The notes below the pieces were generated by a model. The model saw only the letters and a list, made by a program, of their open reading frames with translations. It ran no database searches and had not been told where the DNA came from. From the NCBI GenBank assembly GCA_016522385.1, contig JAEKFU010000064.1, positions 1 to 35,809 on the forward strand: DNA of 35,809 nucleotides, read 5' to 3'. This document shows, piece by piece, positions 15,868 through 23,634 of this stretch. This DNA comes from Pseudomonadota bacterium. Its GTDB lineage: Bacteria > Pseudomonadota > Alphaproteobacteria > Rhizobiales > Aestuariivirgaceae. Numbering within the stretch: the stretch's first letter is position 1; each line of letters begins with the position of its first letter. A program made the position numbers and the translations under genes.

Positions 15868-16668
15868 GTGACCCGTTCGGCTAAGCCGAAATCTCCGACA
15901 GAACTGTTCAGTGACCGGTTCTTCAGAGGTTTTTCGCGGTATGTCCGGTTTTTCTACGGCAGAAATTTCTCCGGCGTTCGTGTTCTCAACCCGGAGAACG
16001 CCGAAATACCGCCCGATCGTGCAGCCATCTTCTTTTGCAATCACAGCGCCTGGTGGGACGGCATCGTAATGCACTTGATGTCATCCACACTGATCGAGGG
16101 TCGCAAGCCATTCGCGCCTATGGATGAGGTCGCTCTCGAGCACTATGGCATTTTGAAGCGTGTCGGGATGTTCGGCGTCGAACAGGACACGCCACGCGGC
16201 GCGGCGCACTTTCTGAAAATCTCGCGCGGTCTGTTGCAGCGCACCGATACGGTCCTTTGGATGACACCGCAAGGTGGCTTCTTTGATCCCAGGGTTCGGC
16301 CGATCAGTTTCAAGCCAGGTCTCGCCCATTTGGCACGCGACCGGAATGCGATCCTGGTACCGGTGGCAATGGAGTATCCGTTCTGGGAAGAGCGTAGACC
16401 CGAAGCGCTGTTCAATTTTGGCAACCCCATAGATTCCGCTGCCTCGAAGCAACGTCCAGTAGATGCCTGGAACACGATGCTCGAGAACCGGCTGAGTAAA
16501 ACAATGGACGACCTGGCGTCGGCTGCGATCGACCGCAAACCGGAAGCCTTTAAGACCCTGATTGCAGGCTCCGCCGGCATCAATCCGTTCTATGATGCCT
16601 GGCAATTCGTCAAGGCCATCGCGACCGGTAAAAAATTCTCGCGCAGGCATCGGGATGTTTCAACGTGA
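15868..16668 (+). CDS. PlsC-like acyltransferase (carotenoid acyltransferase candidate)
   Basis: A 266-residue lysophospholipid-acyltransferase-like enzyme. The HX4D motif is HSAWWD (His59 to Asp64) in FFCNHSAWWDG. The second motif region is WMTPQGGFFDP, where EGT or a similar block is usual. It would transfer a fatty acyl group from acyl-CoA or acyl-ACP. The start is placed at the GTG at 15868, 20 bases after the desaturase stop; an upstream ATG inside the desaturase gene (15793) would add 25 atypical residues. It lies between a desaturase pair and a glycosyltransferase, with the latter overlapping by four bases. This context suggests acylation of a carotenoid glycoside as done by CrtO in staphyloxanthin synthesis, though sequence homology to CrtO is not evident to me. 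Confidence 0.82.
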   Translation: MTRSAKPKSPTELFSDRFFRGFSRYVRFFYGRNFSGVRVLNPENAEIPPDRAAIFFCNHSAWWDGIVMHLMSSTLIEGRKPFAPMDEVALEHYGILKRVGMFGVEQDTPRGAAHFLKISRGLLQRTDTVLWMTPQGGFFDPRVRPISFKPGLAHLARDRNAILVPVAMEYPFWEERRPEALFNFGNPIDSAASKQRPVDAWNTMLENRLSKTMDDLASAAIDRKPEAFKTLIAGSAGINPFYDAWQFVKAIATGKKFSRRHRDVST

Positions 16669-17792
16669 TCGATGCGCTTCTTGTCGTTTGCCTTGTCCTG
16701 GCGCTGGTCCCGTTCGGCCTGGCACTGATCAATCTGATGTTCTACCGGCCTTTGCCAACGACTGACACGGCTAACTTGCCGGCATTGAGCGTTCTGATTC
16801 CAGCGCGCAACGAACAAGACAGGATTGCGCCGGTACTGGAGGCTCTGACCCGCAACATATACGCTGATGCCGAGATCATCGTCGGCGACGACGGTTCGAC
16901 GGACAGAACCGTTGCAGTCGTCGATGAATTTTCCAAGCGGGACAATCGTATTCGGTCAATTCCGGTGTCGCCGGGAGACGACGATGGATGGGCCGGCAAG
17001 AACAATGCCTGTTATCGCCTAGCCAAAGCGGCCGAACATGACGTTCTGATCTTTCTCGATGCTGACGTAACCATCGCCGATGACGGTCTTGCGCGGCTCG
17101 CGGCGGCTGTCTCTCGCAAGCCGGATGTGGCCTTGCTGAGCGGCTTTCCGCAACAGATCGCCCTGTCGTTTTGGGAAAAGTTGCTAATTCCGCTGATTCA
17201 CTTTCTGCTGCTTGGTTATCTGCCTTTTCTCGGCGTCCGCTTTACCCGTCACCCGATGTTCGGCACAGCATGTGGGCAATTGATTGTGGTCACCAGGCCG
17301 GCCTATTTTGCGGTTGACGGCCATGCGTCCTTCAGATCGCTTCTGCATGACGGTCTGCACCTGCCACGCAAGCTTCGCGCGGCCGGCTTAAAGACCGACC
17401 TGGCCGACTTTACCAATCTGGCCAGCACCCGCATGTACGACAATGTTGAAGACCTTCGCGTCGGTCTGATGAAGAATGCTCATGAAGCCATGGCGACCCC
17501 AATCGCTCTGCCAATTTGGACAATCATATTGCTTTTTGGTCAGGTCTTGCCGGCAGCAATTCTGCTGGCGCTGCTTTTAGCCGGTGGGCCGACGGATGCA
17601 ATTGTCTATGCCGGACTTGTCACAGTGCTGGCATTTGGGTTACGCGGGCTGTTGGCAATAAGGTTTCGGCAATCGTGGTTGGGGGTTGTTTTGCATCCTT
17701 TCGGAATACTCGCATTACTGCAACTGCAATGGCGCGCGCTCATGAACCGCCGGCGCGGCGTTAAAGTGAACTGGAAGGGGCGCGCGTACTAG
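16665..17792 (+). CDS. Family 2 glycosyltransferase, CrtQ-like, membrane-anchored
   Basis: A 375-residue GT-A glycosyltransferase. A single N-terminal membrane segment (about 4-27) precedes LSVLIPARNE (41-50), the nucleotide-binding DDGS (75-78), GWAGKNNAC (108-116) and the metal-binding DAD (132-134). Two or more membrane segments fill the last 110 residues. The GWAGKNNAC block after the DDGS motif is typical of the CrtQ-like transferases that add sugar to a carotenoid carboxyl or hydroxyl group, and the desaturase neighbours support that reading. It starts with GTG inside the stop of the acyltransferase gene (GTGA). Its stop TAG is the first trinucleotide of a repeat element. Confidence 0.87.
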   Translation: MIDALLVVCLVLALVPFGLALINLMFYRPLPTTDTANLPALSVLIPARNEQDRIAPVLEALTRNIYADAEIIVGDDGSTDRTVAVVDEFSKRDNRIRSIPVSPGDDDGWAGKNNACYRLAKAAEHDVLIFLDADVTIADDGLARLAAAVSRKPDVALLSGFPQQIALSFWEKLLIPLIHFLLLGYLPFLGVRFTRHPMFGTACGQLIVVTRPAYFAVDGHASFRSLLHDGLHLPRKLRAAGLKTDLADFTNLASTRMYDNVEDLRVGLMKNAHEAMATPIALPIWTIILLFGQVLPAAILLALLLAGGPTDAIVYAGLVTVLAFGLRGLLAIRFRQSWLGVVLHPFGILALLQLQWRALMNRRRGVKVNWKGRAY

Positions 17793-18062
17793 GGCAAGCG
17801 AGCAACCGGGGTTGGGGCGCCGGTTGACAGGATTGGAACAGACACTTGGGGCGTGAGGATAATGGACGTGCTGGCATATTCGAAGACGAACACCTGTGAA
17901 GACGGGCCAGTCCGTTCAAGTTCCGAAAAGACGTGGCCCGTTTCGCACCTGGACGTCAATTTGAGCGACTTGAAAGGGATGGCTCTAGAGCACCACTCAA
18001 AGCTTGCCATGTACAATATGGGCTGCGCCAGGACTGCAACCCTAATTGCCCACAGGCCCTAA
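17790..18062 (+). repeat. Copy B of the 255-270 bp MITE-like element
   Basis: This gap between the glycosyltransferase and the ABC ATPase is a diverged full-length relative of 5445-5698, in the same orientation with respect to the flanking genes. It begins TAGGGCAAGCG at the glycosyltransferase stop and ends CTAATTGCCCACAGGCCCTA one base before the ATG of the ATPase. The ends are imperfect inverted repeats of each other (TAGGGC shared, then about seven of fourteen positions). An internal 7-bp inverted repeat, CGGGCCA and TGGCCCG, lies around 17903-17940. No open frame in it looks real. Confidence 0.68.
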
Positions 18063-18998
18063 ATGCACGACGATCCGGCAGTCAGTGTTAGCGGCCTGTT
18101 TAAGTCCTATGCCGGTGTACCGGCAGTACGCGGCATTTCGTTTGACATCGCCCCTGGCGAGACATTCGCCCTGCTTGGCCCAAACGGCGCGGGCAAAACG
18201 TCGACGATCGAAATCCTCGAAGGTTATCGAAAACGGACTGCCGGCCATGTTAATGTCCTCGGCTTTGATCCAGGTGAAAATTGCCGCGAATTTCGCGAAT
18301 GCATTGGCCTTGTCCTGCAATCGACCGCCTTGGAGCCAGAGCTGACGGTAATTGAGACCGTTACCGCATTCTCGCAATTCTATCCTGAGCCGCTGCGTGT
18401 AGAGGGATTACTGAAAACTGTCGGACTCGCCGATCGCCGCGACAACCGCGTTAGGACACTATCGGGCGGTCAGCAACGGCGTCTGGAGATAGCTCTTGGC
18501 CTCATTGGCAACCCTGAAGTCGTTTTTCTGGACGAGCCAACCACCGGTCTCGACCCAGACGCCCGCGCCGGTGTCTGGCACTTGATCCGCAAACTTTCCC
18601 AAAAAGGCAAGACCGTCATACTGTCTTCGCATCACATGGAAGAGGTCGAGGCCTTGGCGCATCGCCTGGCCATCCTGGTGGCCGGAAAAATCTGTGCATC
18701 CGGCACTGTGGCCGACCTGTTGCATGAATTCGGCGGTCATTCCCGCTTCAGCTTCTGGTGGCCGTTTGATCAGCTCCCCTACAATCTGCCTCCAGCGCTT
18801 GGCAGCCTGCATCACGGTCATGACAACTGGGTTAGCTTTTCGGTCGCCGAACCCGGCAAGGCCCTGGTGCAACTCACCGGCTGGGCCCATCATTACGGTG
18901 TAAATCTGGATTCACTGACGATTACCAAGCCAACCCTTGAGGACATCTATTTGTCTCTGACCGGCGCGCGCCAAAAATCGGGCGGGCCGGACCGGTGA
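18063..18998 (+). CDS. ABC transporter ATP-binding protein (ABC-2 / drug-export type)
   Basis: A 311-residue ATPase. Walker A is GPNGAGKTS (39-47), the signature LSGGQQRRLEIALGL, Walker B VVFLDEPTTGLDP, and the switch histidine lies in ILSSHHMEE. The C-terminal 80 residues form an extension ending in LEDIYLSLTG, usual in the NodI/CcmA/DrrA-like group that pairs with ABC-2 permeases. The next gene is such a permease, with overlapping start and stop. The pair would export a lipid, drug or polysaccharide precursor from the cytoplasm. Its place directly downstream of the carotenoid genes suggests a pigment or lipid substrate, but this is inference. The ATG has no Shine-Dalgarno sequence because repeat copy B extends to it. 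Confidence 0.93.
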   Translation: MHDDPAVSVSGLFKSYAGVPAVRGISFDIAPGETFALLGPNGAGKTSTIEILEGYRKRTAGHVNVLGFDPGENCREFRECIGLVLQSTALEPELTVIETVTAFSQFYPEPLRVEGLLKTVGLADRRDNRVRTLSGGQQRRLEIALGLIGNPEVVFLDEPTTGLDPDARAGVWHLIRKLSQKGKTVILSSHHMEEVEALAHRLAILVAGKICASGTVADLLHEFGGHSRFSFWWPFDQLPYNLPPALGSLHHGHDNWVSFSVAEPGKALVQLTGWAHHYGVNLDSLTITKPTLEDIYLSLTGARQKSGGPDR

Positions 18999-19783
18999 TG
19001 CTGGTGAAACAAATACAATACCAATTGATGCTGTTCTTCAGACGGCCCGCCGCGCTGTTCTTCGTCATAGTCATGCCGGTGGTGCTGCTCGCCCTGCTCA
19101 CCCAGATACTGGGCAATGATCCTATACCCGGTCAGACGACGACGTCGGCACAGTTCTATACGCCGGCTCTTGCTGTCTTCGGTGTCGTCACGGCCTGTTT
19201 CACCTATCTGGCCGTTTCCACAGCAACGTCGCGCGATCAGGGTATCCTCAAACGCATCCGCGGCACGCCCTTGCCGCCGTCGGTCTACATGACGGCAAGG
19301 ATTATCTCAGTCACTGTCATCGCCCTTATATCCGCGGCCCTCGTCATCGCGTCAGGCGTGATCTTTCTTGATGTCGAAATGCAATGGGATAAGGCCGTCG
19401 CCGGTCTGTTCATTCTTGTCACCGGAGGCCTCAGCTTTGCCGCGCTCGGCATGATGGTCGTGGCCTTGTGCCGGTCGAGCGAAACCGTTCAGGCGGTTGT
19501 CAACGCCACATTGCTGCCGCTCGCCTTCCTGTCGGAGATCTTCATCCGCCCGGGCCGCGAGTTGCCGGACTGGATGATCTGGACAGCAGATTTCTTTCCG
19601 CTAAAGCATTTCAGTGTCGCCCTTGGCAACGCCTTTAAACCCTCGCTTGAGGGGTATGGCTTTACCTGGACGGATGCAGATGACGCGTTCAGCGTTTTGC
19701 CCGAATTCCTTATTCTGCTCGCATGGGGTCTGTTTGCTGGCGTGATCGCGGTTCGATTCTTCAAATGGGATGTCAGGTTGTGA
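18995..19783 (+). CDS. ABC-2 type transporter permease
   Basis: A 262-residue membrane protein with about six hydrophobic segments (for example ALFFVIVMPVVLLALLTQI near 25-43, VYMTARIISVTVIALISAALVIASGVIF near 105-135, and a last one near 240). The block ALGMMVVALCRSSETVQAV followed by LPLAFLSEIFI is typical of ABC-2 permeases. It may start at GTG 18995 or ATG 18998; either overlaps the stop of the ATPase gene, which shows translational coupling. It presumably dimerises with the ATPase to give an exporter. The stop lies 18 bases from the end of the convergent DUF1499 gene, without room for a separate terminator. Confidence 0.92.
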   Translation: MMLVKQIQYQLMLFFRRPAALFFVIVMPVVLLALLTQILGNDPIPGQTTTSAQFYTPALAVFGVVTACFTYLAVSTATSRDQGILKRIRGTPLPPSVYMTARIISVTVIALISAALVIASGVIFLDVEMQWDKAVAGLFILVTGGLSFAALGMMVVALCRSSETVQAVVNATLLPLAFLSEIFIRPGRELPDWMIWTADFFPLKHFSVALGNAFKPSLEGYGFTWTDADDAFSVLPEFLILLAWGLFAGVIAVRFFKWDVRL

Positions 19784-19801
19784 TGGTTCGAACTGTTCAG
19801 A

Positions 19802-20302
19802 TTAGATCTGCTTCAGCAACTCGAGCCAGCGCTGTATTCGAGCTTCATTGACTCCAAGGTCCGAATAGCCGATCTGACTGCGCGAGTAGATCGCCAGCGT
19901 CGAACGTTGCCCAGACAAAGCCAGGAACTTAACCGAAATCGTATCCGGGAACTTAAGCAGTGGGCTGCGCTGAACATACCGGATCGTCAAATCGGTGTTG
20001 GATTCGTCGACCAATTGCAAACGGGGCTCTCTGGCCCAAGTCTCTTTCGCGCGTGCCATCAATGCGCTGGCCGCCAGTTCAAACTCCGGTGGTTCCATAT
20101 CAGATGAACTGGACGTACACACTGTAGCCGGACAGACAAGAAAAGCATTTGGCCTGGTGGACTTCTCCATCGTCGCGAAGTCGATTTGCCCAAGATCGGC
20201 CGGTCCCGCCAACATGGTCCATACCTGGTTTGGCCAGACCAGCAGCGCCGCGCCCAAGACAAAGGCGACCACAGCAGTGGCGATCACTATACCTTTACGC
20301 AT
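19802..20302 (-). CDS. DUF1499 domain protein with N-terminal membrane anchor
   Basis: A 166-residue protein with one N-terminal hydrophobic segment (about 5-24, GIVIATAVVAFVLGAALLVWP) that can serve as an anchor or uncleaved signal. The rest matches DUF1499 (PF07386): RPNAFLVCPATVC, a block around residues 55-60, then LTIRYVQRSPLLKFPDTISVKF and SRSQIGYSDLGVNEARIQRWLELL. The function of the family is not known. It is transcribed towards the ABC genes and is separated from the coiled-coil gene upstream by about 170 bases (20303-20473). That gap holds a 7-bp hairpin (CGGTGCC at 20414 with GGCACCG at 20434), which has no T run and is not called a terminator. Confidence 0.87.
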   Translation of the reverse strand: MRKGIVIATAVVAFVLGAALLVWPNQVWTMLAGPADLGQIDFATMEKSTRPNAFLVCPATVCTSSSSDMEPPEFELAASALMARAKETWAREPRLQLVDESNTDLTIRYVQRSPLLKFPDTISVKFLALSGQRSTLAIYSRSQIGYSDLGVNEARIQRWLELLKQI

Positions 20303-20473
20303 TTCTATCCGAATTCACCATTTCCGGGAACGAAAGGCCTAACGCAGTTGTCTGGCAACTTCGAGGCGGCACGAACCCAGCCGACAACAGGCCCTGGGCG
20401 TTGTCCACACATTCGGTGCCGGCAGGCCCGCTGGGCACCGCTAACCTAGGGGCAATCGTTGCGCGGGCGCCAA

Positions 20474-21577
20474 TTAACGATGCGACCTGAGCAAAATGGC
20501 ACGCGCCTGTTCTACCCATTGTTCGCGCTCAATCCGCCCGGGGAAATCCAGCACGGTGTTCACGCGATCGATGTCGGCTGGTGTGAATTCTGAGATCTGC
20601 CGGAACGATGTGATTCCGAGGTTGATGAGCTTTTCTTGTAGAGCCTCACCAATACCGTTGATCATCGTCAAATCATCAACCTGCACACCTGTCTCATCTG
20701 CCGCACGTGTTTGCTCTGAAACGTACTCCGCTTCGCTCACTGTATCGACGGCTTCCTCGTCCGACTGGGTTTCAAGAGCCACCTGAGCCGCAGCGAGCTC
20801 TGTCTCGAGTCGTTCCACCTCGTCATCCTGCTGACGTAGACGTTCCTGAAGTTCAGCGATCTGGGTACGGGCCTCTTCGGCCTCACCACGGCTTTCGGCT
20901 TGCGCTTGCTGTAACTCTTGTTCGAGACGCTCGCGTGCCTGTTCAGCGCTGTCGCGCGCTGCCTCTACACTGTCAAGCCGGGCACCAAGATCTTTGCTTT
21001 CTGATCGCAACTGATTGACTTCGGAGGTCCTCTCCGCGTCGGCAGCTGTCGCCTTCTCCAAATCCGAGCGGATCCCGACTAGGTCAGATTCGAGATCGTC
21101 GGCTCGTTTGGTGGCCGCGGCTTCTTCAGACTTGAGATCTGACAACGCCTGTTTTGTCTCTGCGTGTTTGTCAAGTTCGCGTTTCAATTTCTCTTCGCCA
21201 GTCGCAAGTTCGGCCTGGAGCGACTCGATGCGCTCGAGCGCAGAGGCTTCGTTCGCCTCTGCTTTGGTCAATAGGCGTTTGGTTTTTCTGTGTTCATTGC
21301 GCGCCTTCTTGAGCTTCTCGTCGCTCTTGTCCAGATCGGCCTGCAGAGAATTGGCCTGTTCCTTGGCCGACACCACCTTAGCTTCCGTCTTGGACAAGGT
21401 TTGCTGTGTCTTCTGGTGGCTTTGCTGTTCGGATTTCAGGGCCTCTTCGGCTCTGCTGCGCTGCTGCGAGAACTGTGCTTCGCGGTCTGCCAACTGCCTT
21501 CTGTTCTGGAGACCGAAATAGAGCCATGCCAATAGCACACCGACGGCAAAACCAACTACAAGCCATAGGATTTCCAT
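20474..21577 (-). CDS. Membrane-anchored coiled-coil protein with C-terminal helix-hairpin-helix domain
   Basis: A 367-residue protein in three parts. Residues 3-22 are a membrane segment (ILWLVVGFAVGVLLAWLYFG). Residues 25-285 are an almost uninterrupted charged coiled coil with two recognisable repeats (TKRLLTKAEANEASALERIESLQAEL after a similar TQQTLSKTEAKV unit). Residues 300-367 are a helix-hairpin-helix unit, DDLTMINGIGEALQEKLINL to LDFPGRIEREQWVEQA. The same HHH module is, to my knowledge, appended to NuoE and ribosomal L21 in many alphaproteobacteria. The design would tether a DNA- or protein-binding module to the inner membrane at a distance of many nanometres. The ATG has the ribosome site GAAGGGTAAGA. 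No function is known to me. Confidence 0.8.
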   Translation of the reverse strand: MEILWLVVGFAVGVLLAWLYFGLQNRRQLADREAQFSQQRSRAEEALKSEQQSHQKTQQTLSKTEAKVVSAKEQANSLQADLDKSDEKLKKARNEHRKTKRLLTKAEANEASALERIESLQAELATGEEKLKRELDKHAETKQALSDLKSEEAAATKRADDLESDLVGIRSDLEKATAADAERTSEVNQLRSESKDLGARLDSVEAARDSAEQARERLEQELQQAQAESRGEAEEARTQIAELQERLRQQDDEVERLETELAAAQVALETQSDEEAVDTVSEAEYVSEQTRAADETGVQVDDLTMINGIGEALQEKLINLGITSFRQISEFTPADIDRVNTVLDFPGRIEREQWVEQARAILLRSHR

Positions 21578-21881
21578 AACTCTTACCCTTCCGAATTAGT
21601 TACTGATAGCTGGCGTTTGTCCGGTGATGACCAGGCTATCGCCAAACTTGCCTTGGATCGTAACACTGCTCGCATACTGCGGCCAGCCGGTTACTTGCCC
21701 ATAGTCGATCGAATGTGCGTTGTCGGCATATCGGTGCCGATTGCACGGATTCTTTACTGTTTCGCGTATAGTTGTGTTTTCAATAACACTTATGTGCAAA
21801 CGAGTGCCATTTGGATGACGGCAGAATGTGCTTGATTTTCGCGCGGAATCCATGTTCTCACAGGGTCAATCGTTTCCCGGC
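21578..21881. other. Gap of about 300 bases with no supported gene
   Basis: The stretch between the coiled-coil gene and tRNA-Thr must hold the promoter of both. A short open frame on the minus strand (21596-21853) lacks a ribosome site and protein character. A weak -35-like TTGATT at 21832 lies at a plausible distance from the tRNA, but the -10 is poor. GTGTT and AACAC near 21770-21790 could form a small hairpin. I see nothing else. Confidence 0.4.
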
Positions 21882-21956
<75 letters not shown>

Positions 21957-22017
21957 TCCGACAACAGCAATCGTTTGCGGTTGAGCGCGGAGCATCAGGA
22001 ACATACGATAGTCTCAC

Positions 22018-23520
22018 ATGAATCGCCTGACCTACCAGCTTGGCGCCATGCTACAAAAGCGGCGCGCGCCGATCATCGAATTTAACCGCGTGTCCTTTGT
22101 CATCGGCATTCTGCTGCTCGTACTGACACTGTTCATGTTCCCGCCGGCAATCACCGATGTCATTGCCTCCAACCCGGACTGGAAGGTCTTTGCCGGTTCG
22201 GCCTTTGTGACCGGCTTTATCGGCATGATGCTGGTGATGATGAGTCGTGGCCGCTGGTCCAACGAGGTTTCCCTGAGAGAGGGCTTTATCCTGACTGTCG
22301 CGAGTTGGGTCGTACTGGCGACGTTTGCCGCCATGCCGTTTGTGTTTCTTGGTCGCGGCCTCAGTTTGATTGATGCCTGGTTCGAGGCTGTTTCAGGTTT
22401 GACGACGACCGGCTCAACCATCATGACCGGCCTCGATGAATTGCCGCCAGGAATTCTGCTGTGGCGCTCGATCATTCAGTGGATCGGCGGCATTGGCATC
22501 GTCGTCATGGCGCTGATCATGTTGCCGTTCCTCAAGGTCGGCGGCATGCAGCTATTCCAGACCGAGAGCTCCGATCGCAGCGACAAGTTCGTGCCGCGGG
22601 CCCGCGAGGTCATGGGGTTAATCGCCTTTACCTATGTCGCGCTGACCGCAGCCTGCGCTATTGCCTACGGGGCAGCCGGCATGTCAGCCTTCGATGCCCT
22701 CAATCACGCCATGACCACGATCGCCACAGCCGGATTTTCCACTCACGACCTCTCTTTCGGCTATTTCAAGGAGGCAGCGATCCACTGGGTTGCGTTCGTC
22801 TTCATGTTTGCCTCCAGCCTGCCGCTGGTGTTGTACGTCAAGGCAGTCAAGTCCCGCTCGCTGAACGTCTTTGAGGATCAACAGGTGCGTGGTTTTTGCA
22901 AGATGGTCGCCGCCATTCTGATCGGTTTGACCCTGTGGTTGGCATCACGGCCGGAAATCTCACTGGCCGAGGCACTCCGCACCGTGTGCTTCAATGCCAT
23001 GGCGATCATCTCGACCACCGGCTATGTTTATGGCGACTATACCGCCTGGGGAGCCGGTGCCGTCGGCACGTTCTTTGTTCTGATGTTTCTCGGCGGTTGC
23101 ACTGGCTCGACCACCGGCGGCATGAAGGCCTTTCGGTTGCAGGTCATGCTGCTAAGTTCGTTCAATTATATCCGCCAGCTGATGAGCCCCAATCGGGTGG
23201 TTGTCGCCACTTATAATGGCAAGCAGATCACTGGCGATATTGCCTCCTCAGTGCTGGCTTACCTGTCGGTGATGTTTGCATCGGTGATGATTTTCACCGT
23301 TACCCTGTCGTTCTTTGGGCTTGATTTCATCACCAGTTTGAGCGGTGCGCTGACGGCACTTGCTAATGTTGGCCCGGCGCTCGGGCCCCAGATCGGGCCG
23401 GCCGGCAATTTCGGCGCGCTGCCCGATGGAGCAAAGGTGGTTTTGGTCGTCGGCATGCTGCTTGGGCGCCTGGAGTTCTTTACTGTTCTTGTCGTACTGA
23501 GCAGGGATTTCTGGCGCTAG
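22018..23520 (+). CDS. trkH: TrkH-family potassium uptake protein
   Basis: A 500-residue inner-membrane potassium channel subunit of the Trk/Ktr/HKT superfamily. Four pore loops with their filter segments are visible: SGLTTTGST, TTIATAGFSTHD, AIISTTGYVYGD and ALANVGPALG; the glycines of the four loops line the filter. Ten or so membrane segments surround them. It normally works with the cytoplasmic NAD-binding regulator TrkA, which is not in the window. The ATG at 22018 follows tRNA-Thr by about 60 bases. The stop codon TAG at 23518-23520 is the beginning of an inverted-repeat element. The N-terminal about 20 residues before the first membrane segment are slightly basic, in line with the family. 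Confidence 0.95.
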   Translation: MNRLTYQLGAMLQKRRAPIIEFNRVSFVIGILLLVLTLFMFPPAITDVIASNPDWKVFAGSAFVTGFIGMMLVMMSRGRWSNEVSLREGFILTVASWVVLATFAAMPFVFLGRGLSLIDAWFEAVSGLTTTGSTIMTGLDELPPGILLWRSIIQWIGGIGIVVMALIMLPFLKVGGMQLFQTESSDRSDKFVPRAREVMGLIAFTYVALTAACAIAYGAAGMSAFDALNHAMTTIATAGFSTHDLSFGYFKEAAIHWVAFVFMFASSLPLVLYVKAVKSRSLNVFEDQQVRGFCKMVAAILIGLTLWLASRPEISLAEALRTVCFNAMAIISTTGYVYGDYTAWGAGAVGTFFVLMFLGGCTGSTTGGMKAFRLQVMLLSSFNYIRQLMSPNRVVVATYNGKQITGDIASSVLAYLSVMFASVMIFTVTLSFFGLDFITSLSGALTALANVGPALGPQIGPAGNFGALPDGAKVVLVVGMLLGRLEFFTVLVVLSRDFWR

Positions 23521-23634
23521 AGCGCGTCTGGCCTTGATGGAAATATCAAGACCAGAAAAAGACCTGATCGACTTCAAAATGATAGAGAACGATTGTCGTG
23601 TGAAGTGCTTCCATCTCAGAAAGACACGCTCTAG
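23517..23634. repeat. 118-bp inverted-repeat element of the rhizobial AGAGCG type
   Basis: CTAGAGCGCGTCT (23517-23529) and, at the other end, AGACACGCTCTAG (23622-23634) are inverted copies differing at one of 13 positions. Inside is a stem GGCCTTGAT / ATCAAGACC around GGAAAT at 23530-23553. Non-coding elements that begin with an AGAGCG-like end and are dispersed in intergenic regions are common in the Hyphomicrobiales. The element fills the gap between two convergent genes, and each terminal repeat holds the TAG stop of one of them. It may act as a bidirectional 3' structure; no T run follows the stems. Confidence 0.7.

Noticed and set aside
20340..20470. Possible third copy of the 255-270 bp element before the coiled-coil gene stop
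   Set aside because: Only isolated words (GGGCCTGTTGTC, CTAGGGGCAA) resemble the element ends. No continuous alignment could be made.
21596..21853. 85-codon frame on the minus strand between the coiled-coil gene and tRNA-Thr
   Set aside because: No ribosome site and low-complexity composition that does not resemble a protein; it probably spans promoter sequence.
23530..23560. Rho-independent terminator for trkH
   Set aside because: The stem GGCCTTGAT/ATCAAGACC is followed by an A-rich stretch instead of a T run on the trkH strand, so the usual signature is missing.
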